From Anaerolineae bacterium (GTDB taxonomy: Bacteria; Chloroflexota; Anaerolineae; 4572-78; J111), in NCBI GenBank assembly GCA_020433835.1, contig JAGRBY010000070.1, forward strand, positions 1-18,987: 18,987 bases of DNA. Direction: 5' to 3'. Under the pieces are notes generated by a model. The model was not told the DNA's origin. It ran no database searches and saw only the letters and a program-made list of their open reading frames with translations. This document shows, piece by piece, positions 6,460-13,404 of this stretch. The translations under genes were made by a program, and so were the position numbers. The number at the start of each line of letters is the position of its first letter. The stretch's first letter is position 1.

Positions 6460-7905
6460 TTAAATTCCAGGGCCAACTTCAATATCAACAAAAGTGGTCA
6501 TCCCCCAGCGCAGGCGCGAGGTTGGACCGTCGGTGATGTCAATCAAAACGGTGTAGGTTACGTCACCGGCTTTGGTTTCGGATTTTGGCGTGACTTTTAC
6601 AACGGTTCCCTTGAATTCTTCATTGGGTAAGGCATCGACACTAATGTTGACGCTCGCGCCTACTTGAACATCGACGATATCAATTTCGGTTAAGTCGTCG
6701 GTTTCAATTTGCCATGTGCTGGTGTCACCTAAAGAAACCACCTTTGATCCGGCTTGAACTATTTCCCCTTCATCAATGTTGTTGAGACTGCTGACTTCGC
6801 CACTAAAGGGAGCTTTTAAGACGGTTTTGCCAAGTTCTACCTGAGCCGAATCGACGCGGGCCTGATTAACATCAACTTCTGTCCCAGAAGCGTCAACGTT
6901 TGCTCTAGCGGTACCAACACCTGCCTGGGCTGACTCTACTTTGGTCTCAGCGATAGCGATATCTTCATCCGTGGAACCGGCCAGCAGTTTTTCGAGTTCC
7001 GCCTGTGCTCTGGCTACATCAGCTTGCACTTGGGCAATCTCTTCAGCGGTTGCTCCGGCTTGAACGTGATTTAGTCCGGCTTGGGCTTCGGCTACGCGTG
7101 CTTGTGCGGTTTCGACTTCTTCGGTTGAAGCGCCATTGACCAATTTATCATATCTTGCTTTTGCTGCTTCGTAATCAAGGGTTGCTTGTTCAAGTTTAAC
7201 ACCGACGACAAGCACATCATCCGGGTCGCCGTAGCGATTTTCGTCGTAATCACTTTGTGCTTCGCGAACAGCAGACTCTGCTTTGAGCACTTCGGAAGCA
7301 GAAGCCTGTAGATCTTCATCCCGTGGGTCGGCTAAGACCTGGTTGAGTTCGGCTTGTGCTGTTCTGACCCGAGCAGCGGATTCGGCGATCTCTTCCGGTG
7401 TAGGACCGGCAATAATGTCGGCTAAGGCGGCTTCGGCTTTTGCTAAGGCTGCTTGAAGCTGGGCAACCTCTTCATCCGTAGGTCCGGCATTGGTCTTAGC
7501 CAAATTGGCCTCAGCCTCGGCTAATCCAGAAGCGGCTTCGGCCAGTCGGGCTTCGGCTTCCGCTTTTTTGGCTTTAGATTGAGCCAGCGTAGCCTGGGCT
7601 TCAACAAGGGCTGTTTGTTGAACCGAGTCATCAAGTTTGACAAGGACATCACCCTCTTTAACAGTTTCTCCTTCATCAACCTCTATGGAAACAACGCGAC
7701 CACCGACTTCAAAGGCGAGATCGGCCTCTTTAACCGGCACGACAAAGGCTTCAGCCGAAACAACTTGTGGCTGTTGGGTTGTGTTGACTTCAACGGCCAC
7801 CGGCGTAGGCTCAGCCGAAGAGCCACAAGCGGTTAAGGTACCGATGCCGAAAATTGCCATCAATACCACTAAGATATATGTAATACGATTTGTACGTTCC
7901 CTCAT
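6460..7905 (-). CDS. Membrane fusion (HlyD/MacA-like) adaptor lipoprotein
   Basis: An N-terminal hydrophobic segment ends in the lipobox LTAC (Cys27), so this is a lipoprotein anchored outside the cytoplasmic membrane. A first lipoyl/barrel-sandwich half (about 49-95, with GGRVVSIEVDEGETVKEGD) is followed by a very long Ala/Glu-rich coiled-coil hairpin (about 95-355). Then come the second lipoyl half (TVLKAPFSGEVSS, 361-373) and a beta-barrel/C-terminal domain (398-481). The hairpin has 26-residue repeats starting AGPTDEE, AGPTPEE and so on. Adaptors of this type pair with MacB-like ABC permeases; no TolC-like channel is seen, which fits a single-membrane cell. I start at the ATG of 7905 (481 aa); an in-frame GTG at 7908 would add one Met. 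AGGTGG lies just upstream. This is the first gene of the operon. Confidence 0.92.
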   Translation of the reverse strand: MRERTNRITYILVVLMAIFGIGTLTACGSSAEPTPVAVEVNTTQQPQVVSAEAFVVPVKEADLAFEVGGRVVSIEVDEGETVKEGDVLVKLDDSVQQTALVEAQATLAQSKAKKAEAEARLAEAASGLAEAEANLAKTNAGPTDEEVAQLQAALAKAEAALADIIAGPTPEEIAESAARVRTAQAELNQVLADPRDEDLQASASEVLKAESAVREAQSDYDENRYGDPDDVLVVGVKLEQATLDYEAAKARYDKLVNGASTEEVETAQARVAEAQAGLNHVQAGATAEEIAQVQADVARAQAELEKLLAGSTDEDIAIAETKVESAQAGVGTARANVDASGTEVDVNQARVDSAQVELGKTVLKAPFSGEVSSLNNIDEGEIVQAGSKVVSLGDTSTWQIETDDLTEIDIVDVQVGASVNISVDALPNEEFKGTVVKVTPKSETKAGDVTYTVLIDITDGPTSRLRWGMTTFVDIEVGPGI

Positions 7906-8000
7906 CACCCACCTGCTTTCCTTAATTTAGTTAGGGATTTTTCTGATAATGATGAATAGTTAGGCTTATTGTCTAGAGTTAATTTTAGTATAACAATGAA

Positions 8001-8055
8001 AAGGTTTAGCGTCATTACCCAAAAGTTGTATCACAAAGTTGTATCCCTAAACCTT
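8001..8055 (-). promoter_or_regulatory. Leader stem-loop enclosing a direct repeat
   Basis: AAGGTTTAG (8001-8009) and CTAAACCTT (8047-8055) form a perfect 9-bp stem. The 37-nt loop contains AAAGTTGTATC twice (8022-8032 and 8035-8045), 13 bp apart. On the minus strand this lies about 95-150 nt upstream of the adaptor start codon, inside the transcribed leader predicted from the promoter at 8181-8210. A regulatory RNA element or protein-binding leader is possible. It matches no riboswitch class that I recognise. Confidence 0.4.
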
Positions 8056-8147
8056 CAAAGTATTACCAGAGTACTCATTACAGTATTAATTACGAAACGT
8101 AACTTAAAAAGTTGCTTGCGTTTCTAAACTACAGAATTGTAACACTG

Positions 8148-8181
8148 TGAGCGATCACTCAATTAAATGAGTTATTGCTCA
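8148..8181. promoter_or_regulatory. Two tandem TetR-type operator-like palindromes at the adaptor-operon promoter
   Basis: TGAGCGATCACTCA (8148-8161) and TGAGTTATTGCTCA (8168-8181) share the pattern TGAGYKATYRCTCA or close to it and are spaced 20 bp centre to centre. Together they form a larger inverted repeat (13-bp arms, 11 of 13 matching). They cover the predicted transcription start, immediately downstream of the -10 box, a classic repressor position. The sequence differs from the operators next to the local TetR gene. Confidence 0.55.
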
Positions 8182-8210
8182 TTTTAACATGAGTAGAGGT
8201 AAAATGTCAA
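8181..8210 (-). promoter_or_regulatory. Sigma-70-type promoter of the adaptor/propeller/PFK-like/ATPase operon
   Basis: On the minus strand, a perfect -35 TTGACA (8210-8205) is separated by 18 bp from the -10 TAAAAT (8186-8181). The start would be near 8174, giving a leader of about 265 nt before the adaptor start codon. The operator pair overlaps the start region. Confidence 0.7.
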
Positions 8211-8387
8211 GGGGTTCAGTAATCTAATTCTAACTTTAAATGATACTGTATAAACGATGTAAATTAAAGCATGGGTAATTTATCTTGGAAATGACCCTTC
8301 AACCGATAGCAATTTTTCCAGATATGACATAGGATGAAAATCTTGATACTCAACATTCAACTACAGGAGCCAGGTCGCTGTCGGATT

Positions 8388-10811
8388 TTACTGGTACATT
8401 AAACTCTCCCGTACGCTGATGGTTGTTGCGCTTCTGGCCGGCAGCCAACTAGCAACTATTGATAGAACGATGACGATAATGAGCCAGAACAATACGCCTA
8501 TTTCAGAATATTGATAGACAATCTGACTCATGACGATAACACCCAGAGCTTGACTCATTAACCAACTGGTGGGGATGCTCAGCGGTAAGGCGATGAGCCA
8601 ACTAATCAACCCCAGAGTCAGACCTTCACCAATGAATAAACGGGCAATGGTTAAAGTTGAAGCCCCGATAGCGCGCATTACGCCAATTTCGCGCCGTCGT
8701 TCTAACACGTTAATAGATAGTACCCCGCTTAAAGCGATGCTGCCTACGATGGCCATGATAACTGCCATCGTTCCCAGCAAGCCGACAATCATACTAATAT
8801 CCTGGCTGGCCAGTTTGATAATATCCTGCACGGTGTTGGCATCGTAAAATACGGAAGTGGTACTCACTTTCATTTGATGTCCTTCAAAGTAATCTTTTAT
8901 ACTCACAAGCTCCGCAGTCTGTGAGTTTGAATTGTGGTGGGTTAGTCTCACCACAGCGGTATTGGCTTTATTTACACTGTCGGTTTCACGCAGCAGCGTT
9001 TCACGCGGCACGTGTGCCGACTGCGGGATCAAGGCATCGAAAACTAACCCTACCACTAGCCAGTCCGATTCGCCTTTAACGCCGTGATCAAACGTAACCC
9101 AATCGCCTACGTTTATACCGGCTTCTTTGGCTAAGCGTTGGTTGAGAACCACCGCATAAGTATCATCCGGCTTGAGCCAACGCCCGGCCCGTAGTTCAGG
9201 ACCGTATAAGGTTGTAGGCAGCGGCACTCCAAAGAGGATGGCGGCTTTATCCTGGTTCGATTTCTTGGCTTGGGTAGCAGGCCTGATCGACACATTATCA
9301 ATCGCCCATACCTCAGTGGTTTCCACCTCCGGATGAGTCGGCGTTAAATCTTTTACGGTATTGATGCGCTGGGTATCTTCAAATGTTAACGCCACATCAA
9401 ATCTATAAATCGATTGTAATAAATCATCATAAGTGTAATTGAGCGATTTCTCGGCCGACATAACCGTCATGAAAATCACACCACTGCCCGTAAGTGTAAG
9501 TAGTGTCAGCATGGCTCGTTTCTTGCTGCGGAAGGTATTGCTGATCATCAAGCCCAGTTTTAAAGGAATAAATTGAAATCGCGTGAGAAGATGCTCAAGC
9601 AACCCGGCGGTGCCACCCACCCCATAGCTGCTAATAGCTTCGCGCACAGTAAGGTGTACGCCCGTAATTACCGGCAATATGGCAGCCAAAATAGGAGCCA
9701 GCAGCGTAATGATAATTTGCGTTGCAACGGCCGTGTATGAAACTTGAAAGGGGCCGGGAATGATGGCAAAAATGGATAGAAAAGAAGCGTAAAGGCCATA
9801 TGCCGCTATAGCTCCTAAGGGTAAGGCAAGCAACAAGGCTAGCCCCCCATAAATCAGCACGTGGCTCAAATAGACAAGCATAATTTGCCAACTTCTGGCC
9901 CCAATAGCTTTCATCATGCCGATTTGACGCGTTTGCTGGCTAATGAGGGCTGTCATTGTGGTAAAGATGAGAAGCAGCCCTAAGAGTAGCGATAAAAAAG
10001 CCATTGTAATCAGTACAAAATTTAAACCATCAATCGATTCATGGAAAGGATGCTGGTTGGGGTTGGTGATGGCTTTGCCAAAAATATCGCCGGCTCCTTT
10101 TGATTCGATATCCTGTTTTTTGAGGTGGTCTTGGATACGATTGGCCAGATCGGCTACTTCTGTTTCGTCAAACGTTTTGGCTGTTACGCGCACAATTCCA
10201 AACCCTGCTTGGCCAGTTAGCTCGGCAAAGTGGCTACGGGTGGTGTAAAAGGTAGGATTTCCTCCGTAGGTGGCGGGCATCAACACTTGGTTAAACAGCA
10301 CCCCACTCAATTCAACCGGCCGAACGCGATCACCAACCACAGTTTTGTTATTAATCTGAAGATAAATGGTGTCACCTTCTTGAAGGTTGTAACCGGTTTC
10401 AACGGCCATTTGCTTGCGGGCGGGCCAACTACCGCTTCTCAGTTCCAGGCGGTTGAGCTTGAGATCGTTGTAATCGTCGCGGGCGATCAGGTGAGCAGCA
10501 GCCCAGGCGTCGTTAGGAGTCTGTCTCCATTTGATGTTGGGGGCCATGAACTCGCCTTCAACCGTAACAACCCCCGGAATTGACTTAAGGGAGTCTAACA
10601 TTTCTTGGTCAATCGGGGGATCAAGTTCCAGCGAAATCATCGCCGGTGAAGAGCTTTGCCAGGTTTCTTGGATGCCAGCACGCATCAAATCACTGGCCCC
10701 CAGAGTCATCCCTACGGCCAAAGCACCTATAGCAATGGTTAATACCATTTGCATAGTGCGCCGCTTATTTTGCCATAAATCGTTCCAGATTTTGTATTGT
10801 ATAACCCCCAT
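8388..10811 (-). CDS. FtsX/MacB-type ABC transporter permease, full length
   Basis: This 807-residue membrane protein has two FtsX-like modules. TM1 is about 21-41, a large extracytoplasmic domain runs to about 262, and membrane segments follow at about 266-290, 308-345 and 360-385, with TMTALISQQTRQIGMMKAIGA at the cytoplasmic elbow. A link helix leads to another TM (433-452), a second extracytoplasmic domain, and three C-terminal TM segments (about 673-790) with ERRREIGVMRAIGAS. It is a clear paralog of the permease at 1-2282: both N-termini share the pattern xVIxYKxWxDxWxNKxRT. No ATPase gene is adjacent; the one at 2830-3573 is the only candidate in view. The gene follows the TetR gene by 57 bp and has its own TetR operator and Shine-Dalgarno (AGGGAT). 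The substrate is unknown. Confidence 0.94.
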   Translation of the reverse strand: MGVIQYKIWNDLWQNKRRTMQMVLTIAIGALAVGMTLGASDLMRAGIQETWQSSSPAMISLELDPPIDQEMLDSLKSIPGVVTVEGEFMAPNIKWRQTPNDAWAAAHLIARDDYNDLKLNRLELRSGSWPARKQMAVETGYNLQEGDTIYLQINNKTVVGDRVRPVELSGVLFNQVLMPATYGGNPTFYTTRSHFAELTGQAGFGIVRVTAKTFDETEVADLANRIQDHLKKQDIESKGAGDIFGKAITNPNQHPFHESIDGLNFVLITMAFLSLLLGLLLIFTTMTALISQQTRQIGMMKAIGARSWQIMLVYLSHVLIYGGLALLLALPLGAIAAYGLYASFLSIFAIIPGPFQVSYTAVATQIIITLLAPILAAILPVITGVHLTVREAISSYGVGGTAGLLEHLLTRFQFIPLKLGLMISNTFRSKKRAMLTLLTLTGSGVIFMTVMSAEKSLNYTYDDLLQSIYRFDVALTFEDTQRINTVKDLTPTHPEVETTEVWAIDNVSIRPATQAKKSNQDKAAILFGVPLPTTLYGPELRAGRWLKPDDTYAVVLNQRLAKEAGINVGDWVTFDHGVKGESDWLVVGLVFDALIPQSAHVPRETLLRETDSVNKANTAVVRLTHHNSNSQTAELVSIKDYFEGHQMKVSTTSVFYDANTVQDIIKLASQDISMIVGLLGTMAVIMAIVGSIALSGVLSINVLERRREIGVMRAIGASTLTIARLFIGEGLTLGLISWLIALPLSIPTSWLMSQALGVIVMSQIVYQYSEIGVLFWLIIVIVLSIVASWLPARSATTISVRESLMYQ

Positions 10812-10830
10812 ACTTTCATCCCTGCCTTTT

Positions 10831-10852
10831 ATTTACTTACCGTTTGGTAAGT
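10831..10852. promoter_or_regulatory. TetR operator upstream of the permease gene
   Basis: ACTTACC and GGTAAGT are perfect 7-bp arms around GTTT. The first 14 bases, ATTTACTTACCGTT, are identical to the reverse complement of the operator in front of the TetR gene. The site is 20-41 bp ahead of the permease start codon, where a bound repressor would block transcription. Its two-copy presence supports control by the neighbouring TetR protein. Confidence 0.75.
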
Positions 10853-10868
10853 TGGTGGCAAAAAATTT

Positions 10869-11471
10869 TTAATTGGCTATGCCGATCCAGATATTCTCAA
10901 ACATCTTTTGACTTACTGTTTCTAAACTGATTGAGGGACTGAGTATGCTCATCAAAAAAGCGCCTTCAATAGCAGCTGTTATTTGAAAGGCTAAAGCATC
11001 GGCATAAATATCAGGTCGAATTTCACCCTGTGCTTGGGCATCTACTATTCTTTCAGCCAGACTGTTTATAAAACGTATATAAAATGCATCGATCCGCTCT
11101 TTTACTTCAGGGAAGAGTTTTATTCCTTCAAACATAAGCATATATGTGTGGAACTCTAGTTCATTGCTGCTGCTTGCCCCGGTGAGCAGCGCCATGGCTC
11201 CTTTTGTGTTTTTTAACATATGAAACAGCATTTGGAGCATGTCTTTGATCGATACATCCGCCTCGATAGCGGTTAAAGTCCAAATTTCCAACTCAGTTAA
11301 AAAGTTGTTAACTACGGCCAAAAATAGCGCTTCTTTACTCTCAAAATGGTAGTAGATAGCCGGTTTGGTGATGCCTATCTGTTTGGCGATATCTGTCAGC
11401 GAGGTTCTTTCATAACCATTGTTGATGAATAGCTCTGAGGCGATAGCTATGATTTGTTGTTTTGTTTCCAT
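10869..11471 (-). CDS. TetR/AcrR-family transcriptional repressor
   Basis: The 200-residue protein has the N-terminal TetR helix-turn-helix: QQIIAIASELFINNGYERT (5-23), then SLTDIAKQIGITKPAIYYHFESKEALF (24-50), the family's conserved DNA-binding core. The C-terminal ligand-binding and dimerisation domain is divergent, so no ligand can be named. I chose the ATG at 11471 because GGGG lies just upstream and it falls right after the operator and promoter. The longer frame from 11594 would start upstream of the promoter and translate the operator. Operators of matching sequence lie before this gene and before the permease gene downstream. It therefore probably represses itself and that permease, as TetR regulators of exporters usually do. 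Confidence 0.93.
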   Translation of the reverse strand: METKQQIIAIASELFINNGYERTSLTDIAKQIGITKPAIYYHFESKEALFLAVVNNFLTELEIWTLTAIEADVSIKDMLQMLFHMLKNTKGAMALLTGASSSNELEFHTYMLMFEGIKLFPEVKERIDAFYIRFINSLAERIVDAQAQGEIRPDIYADALAFQITAAIEGAFLMSILSPSISLETVSQKMFENIWIGIAN

Positions 11472-11480
11472 TGAAACCCC

Positions 11481-11506
11481 TAATTTACTTAACGGTAAGT
11501 AAATTA
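11481..11506. promoter_or_regulatory. Autoregulatory TetR operator
   Basis: TAATTTACTTA and TAAGTAAATTA are perfect 11-bp inverted repeats around ACGG. The site overlaps the -10 box of the repressor gene's promoter and lies 10 bp before its start codon. It shares 14 consecutive bases with the second operator at 10831-10852. Confidence 0.8.
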
Positions 11507-11531
11507 TATAAAATGTATTGGGATATGTCAA
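11503..11531 (-). promoter_or_regulatory. Perfect consensus sigma-70 promoter of the TetR gene
   Basis: On the minus strand, TTGACA (11531-11526), a 17-bp spacer and TATAAT (11508-11503) exactly match the consensus. The operator at 11481-11506 overlaps the -10 box and the start site, so repression by occlusion is expected. So strong a promoter would be tightly controlled by its own product. Confidence 0.85.
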
Positions 11532-11552
11532 GCCTCTATCTAATAATGCAAC

Positions 11553-11585
11553 AAAAAAGCCTTTCCTGGCCGGAAAGGCTTTTTC
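11553..11585. terminator. Strong Rho-independent terminator, usable on both strands
   Basis: AGCCTTTCC and GGAAAGGCT form a perfect 9-bp stem with a 5-nt loop, flanked by an A-run on the left and a T-run on the right. On the minus strand it lies about 30 bp after the stop of the response regulator gene and ends that transcript before the TetR promoter. Confidence 0.88.
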
Positions 11586-11615
11586 TATTCTCAATGATTT
11601 GTGATTGTTGTACGT

Positions 11616-12005
11616 TTATCGAACGGGTAACTGAGCTGCTACATCATTCACTGTACTAATTAAGTTTTGAATTTCAAAGGGTTTTTCGATAAAGCGATCA
11701 TTACCGATAACGTGGTGTCCCTCGGCTGCATCTTGCTCGGGGTTTCTGGCCGAGATGATGATTACCGGAATTTTGGCTAACTCATCATCATCTTTCATTT
11801 GTTGGTATACTTCCCAACCATCAATATCCGGCAGCATGAGGTCGAGCAAGAGAACATCGGGTTTTAAGCTGTGTAAGAATTCAAGCCCAAAATCTCCTTG
11901 CTTAACGCCTATTACGCGATGTCCTCGCCTTTCGAAAATAAGTTGTATCAACCCCCTCATTTCCGGATCATCTTCAATGGATAAAATTCTTAATTGGGTG
12001 TCCAC
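11616..12005 (-). CDS. Stand-alone receiver-domain response regulator (CheY-like)
   Basis: This 129-residue protein is a single receiver domain with no output domain. The acidic pocket is E11-D12-D13, the phosphoacceptor is Asp55 in LLLDLMLPD, the switch residue is Ser85 in IISA, and the conserved Lys is K108 in EKPF. The start codon is GTG; AAGGAT eight bases upstream supports it, and no nearer ATG gives a complete first beta strand. It would act by protein-protein contact or by accepting phosphate from a kinase. The histidine kinase at 13405-17475 has no receiver domain of its own and is the obvious candidate partner, but the genes are separated by two others and transcribed apart. A terminator follows directly. 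Confidence 0.93.
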   Translation of the reverse strand: MDTQLRILSIEDDPEMRGLIQLIFERRGHRVIGVKQGDFGLEFLHSLKPDVLLLDLMLPDIDGWEVYQQMKDDDELAKIPVIIISARNPEQDAAEGHHVIGNDRFIEKPFEIQNLISTVNDVAAQLPVR

Positions 12006-12039
12006 GTTGTTATCCTTTGACTAAATAGTTTCTAACTAA

Positions 12040-12048
12040 ATTATAACA
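12040..12048 (-). promoter_or_regulatory. Extended -10 promoter of the response regulator gene
   Basis: On the minus strand the sequence reads TGTTATAAT, an extended -10 (TGn-TATAAT), 35 bp before the GTG start. No convincing -35 box was found, as is common with extended -10 promoters. Confidence 0.55.
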
Positions 12049-12120
12049 CAAAAGGCTATGGTTAACTTTAGGAATTTTGGCCTGTTGTCAGCCGAAGATC
12101 AAATACAATAAGAAATTATC

Positions 12121-12129
12121 TGTTATAAT
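12121..12129 (+). promoter_or_regulatory. Extended -10 promoter of the Nudix gene
   Basis: TGTTATAAT is an extended -10 box, the same nine bases as the divergent promoter at 12040-12048. The start would be near 12136, giving a leader of about 50 nt. No good -35 box at 17 bp spacing. Confidence 0.5.
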
Positions 12130-12184
12130 TCAGGAATGAATTTATGGTATATGATTGCTGCACTCATCAAGGAGTTTTTATTTC

Positions 12185-12724
12185 ATGAAGTTCAAAAGGA
12201 TACTGGCAAATCTGTTACAACAGTTTGTTCCCCTACGCTGGGCTTTTTCGATGGCCGTAAAACTGTTTGCTCCACGTAACACGGTTGGTGTTATGGGTGC
12301 GATTTTTAACAACTCCGGACAAGTTTTGCTTGTTGAACACGTTTTTCGACCTCAACAACCTTGGGGATTACCAGGTGGTTGGGTTGAGCGGGGCGAAGAC
12401 CCGGCCCAAACAATACAGCGTGAGCTGCAAGAAGAGTTGAATTTAGCCATTGCTGTCAGAAAATTACTTTTTTGTGAACCTCAAGGGGATGAGTCGCTGA
12501 GTTCTACGCCGCTAGGGTTAGCTATTGTTTTCTATTGCCGCCTAATTGATGAACAATCGACTATTTCTCTTGATAATGCTCACAGTGCTTATGAAGTACT
12601 TTCTTATGAATGGATGTATCCGCATCGTATAGAAATAGATTTATCGCCGCAACAGAGAAAAGCTATTTATATGGGGCAGATAGAATTTGATAAAGAAAAG
12701 AATGTGCAGATAACTAAATCCTAA
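12185..12724 (+). CDS. Nudix hydrolase family protein
   Basis: The 179-residue protein carries a near-complete Nudix box: G65-x5-E71-x7-R79-E80-L81-x-E83-E84, preceded by PWGLPGG. The usual Gly after the last pair of Glu is Asn86. Nudix enzymes split nucleoside diphosphates linked to another group, using Mg2+ held by the box glutamates; the substrate cannot be told from sequence. Residues 1-30 form an amphipathic or mildly hydrophobic extension before the core. I chose the ATG at 12185 because AAGGAG lies 10 bases upstream; the ATG at 12155 precedes that site and lacks one. It is one of few plus-strand genes, divergent from the response regulator, and followed closely by a decayed gene. Confidence 0.9.
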   Translation: MKFKRILANLLQQFVPLRWAFSMAVKLFAPRNTVGVMGAIFNNSGQVLLVEHVFRPQQPWGLPGGWVERGEDPAQTIQRELQEELNLAIAVRKLLFCEPQGDESLSSTPLGLAIVFYCRLIDEQSTISLDNAHSAYEVLSYEWMYPHRIEIDLSPQQRKAIYMGQIEFDKEKNVQITKS

Positions 12725-12741
12725 TCTTTCAATGTGATCAG

Positions 12742-13380
12742 GTGCTCATGTTCTGCTTTCTAAGAAGTGCCTTTTGGAAAGTATTACGCATTTCTTTCTT
12801 GATCCTTGTGCTCACCCGTTTTATGGCCCAGCTGGAGAGAGGTATCTCGCGCCTAAATCCCGAATTAATCCTGACTCTTATTCCCTCCAGAAATTTTGAG
12901 CCGCCTTGGTTAGGGTACCTGGTTTTAGGGGGATTGCTTATCGGGCTAATTTGGCTCACTCTATTTCAGCGCAATGCATTGTATCGAGCTTCTCAGTGAC
13001 ACCAAATTACCATCCTTATGTTCACCCTGTTGGTCATTCCTTTTTACTTATTTTCGGCCTGGTATGCCCCTGTACTTATTGAGTCACGCTTTCTTATACC
13101 CATTTTAGGGCCGTTTTATAGTATGCTTGCGGCTGGAGTGGTCGGCTTAATGGCGAGAGTGGGGAACGTTGTTCAACCCCATAAATATTTAGCTTTTGGT
13201 TATGCTCTTTTGGTACCCAACCTAACCCTTGGGTTTGTCTTCTCACCGGAGAAAGCGTCGGTGACATCAATAGCAGGCAACATTGATAACCAAATTGCGC
13301 TTATAGGTTATAATGTAGTTTCGTATTTTGATGTTAAAGAGCCGTTTTTACAAGTAACGCTCTACTGTTGGGTGAGGTAA
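12742..13380 (+). pseudogene. Decayed fragment of a multi-TM membrane protein, probably a PMT-type glycosyltransferase
   Basis: One frame runs from 12742 to 13380, broken only by a TGA at 12997-12999. The two halves (85 and 120 residues) are both membrane-rich. The second contains FYLFSAWYAPVLIESRFLIP, a further TM pair, and then IALIGYNVVSYF and FLQVTLY. I recall this order from C-termini of large membrane glycosyltransferases in Chloroflexota, where a beta-sandwich domain follows. Here the protein stops just as that domain begins (LYCWVR), suggesting a frameshift or deletion. The expected N-terminal catalytic part is absent. No good Shine-Dalgarno was found for either half. A short real membrane protein is possible but less likely. 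Confidence 0.6.
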
Positions 13381-13404
13381 AAGGTAGAGTAGATAAAGCT
13401 AATT

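Larger units (their letters stand above)
7906..8387. other. 482-bp intergenic region: operon promoter and structured leader
   Basis: No coding frame of note lies here. It carries the promoter and paired operators of the adaptor operon (8148-8210), a leader of about 265 nt with several hairpins, and on its right side the 3' flank of the permease at 8388. Besides the separately listed sites, the leader holds short palindromes TTACG-AAA-CGTAA (8090-8102) and AACTT-AAA-AAGTT (8101-8113). No clear Rho-independent terminator for the upstream permease gene was seen between 8211 and 8387. Confidence 0.7.

Noticed and set aside
8281..8332. Inverted repeat ATCTTGGAAA / TTTCCAGAT as a terminator of the permease transcript
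   Set aside because: A bulged AT-rich stem with a loop of more than 20 nt and no suitable T-run on the minus strand; too weak to call.
11472..11594. N-terminal extension of the TetR protein from 11594
   Set aside because: It would translate through the operator and the consensus promoter. The ATG at 11471 gives the usual TetR length and start.
12155..12184. Upstream ATG for the Nudix protein
   Set aside because: The AAGGAG site lies after it and is correctly spaced for the ATG at 12185.
12742..12999. The two membrane-rich plus-strand frames as two separate small genes
   Set aside because: They share one frame, are separated by only a stop and six codons, and read best as parts of one decayed protein.
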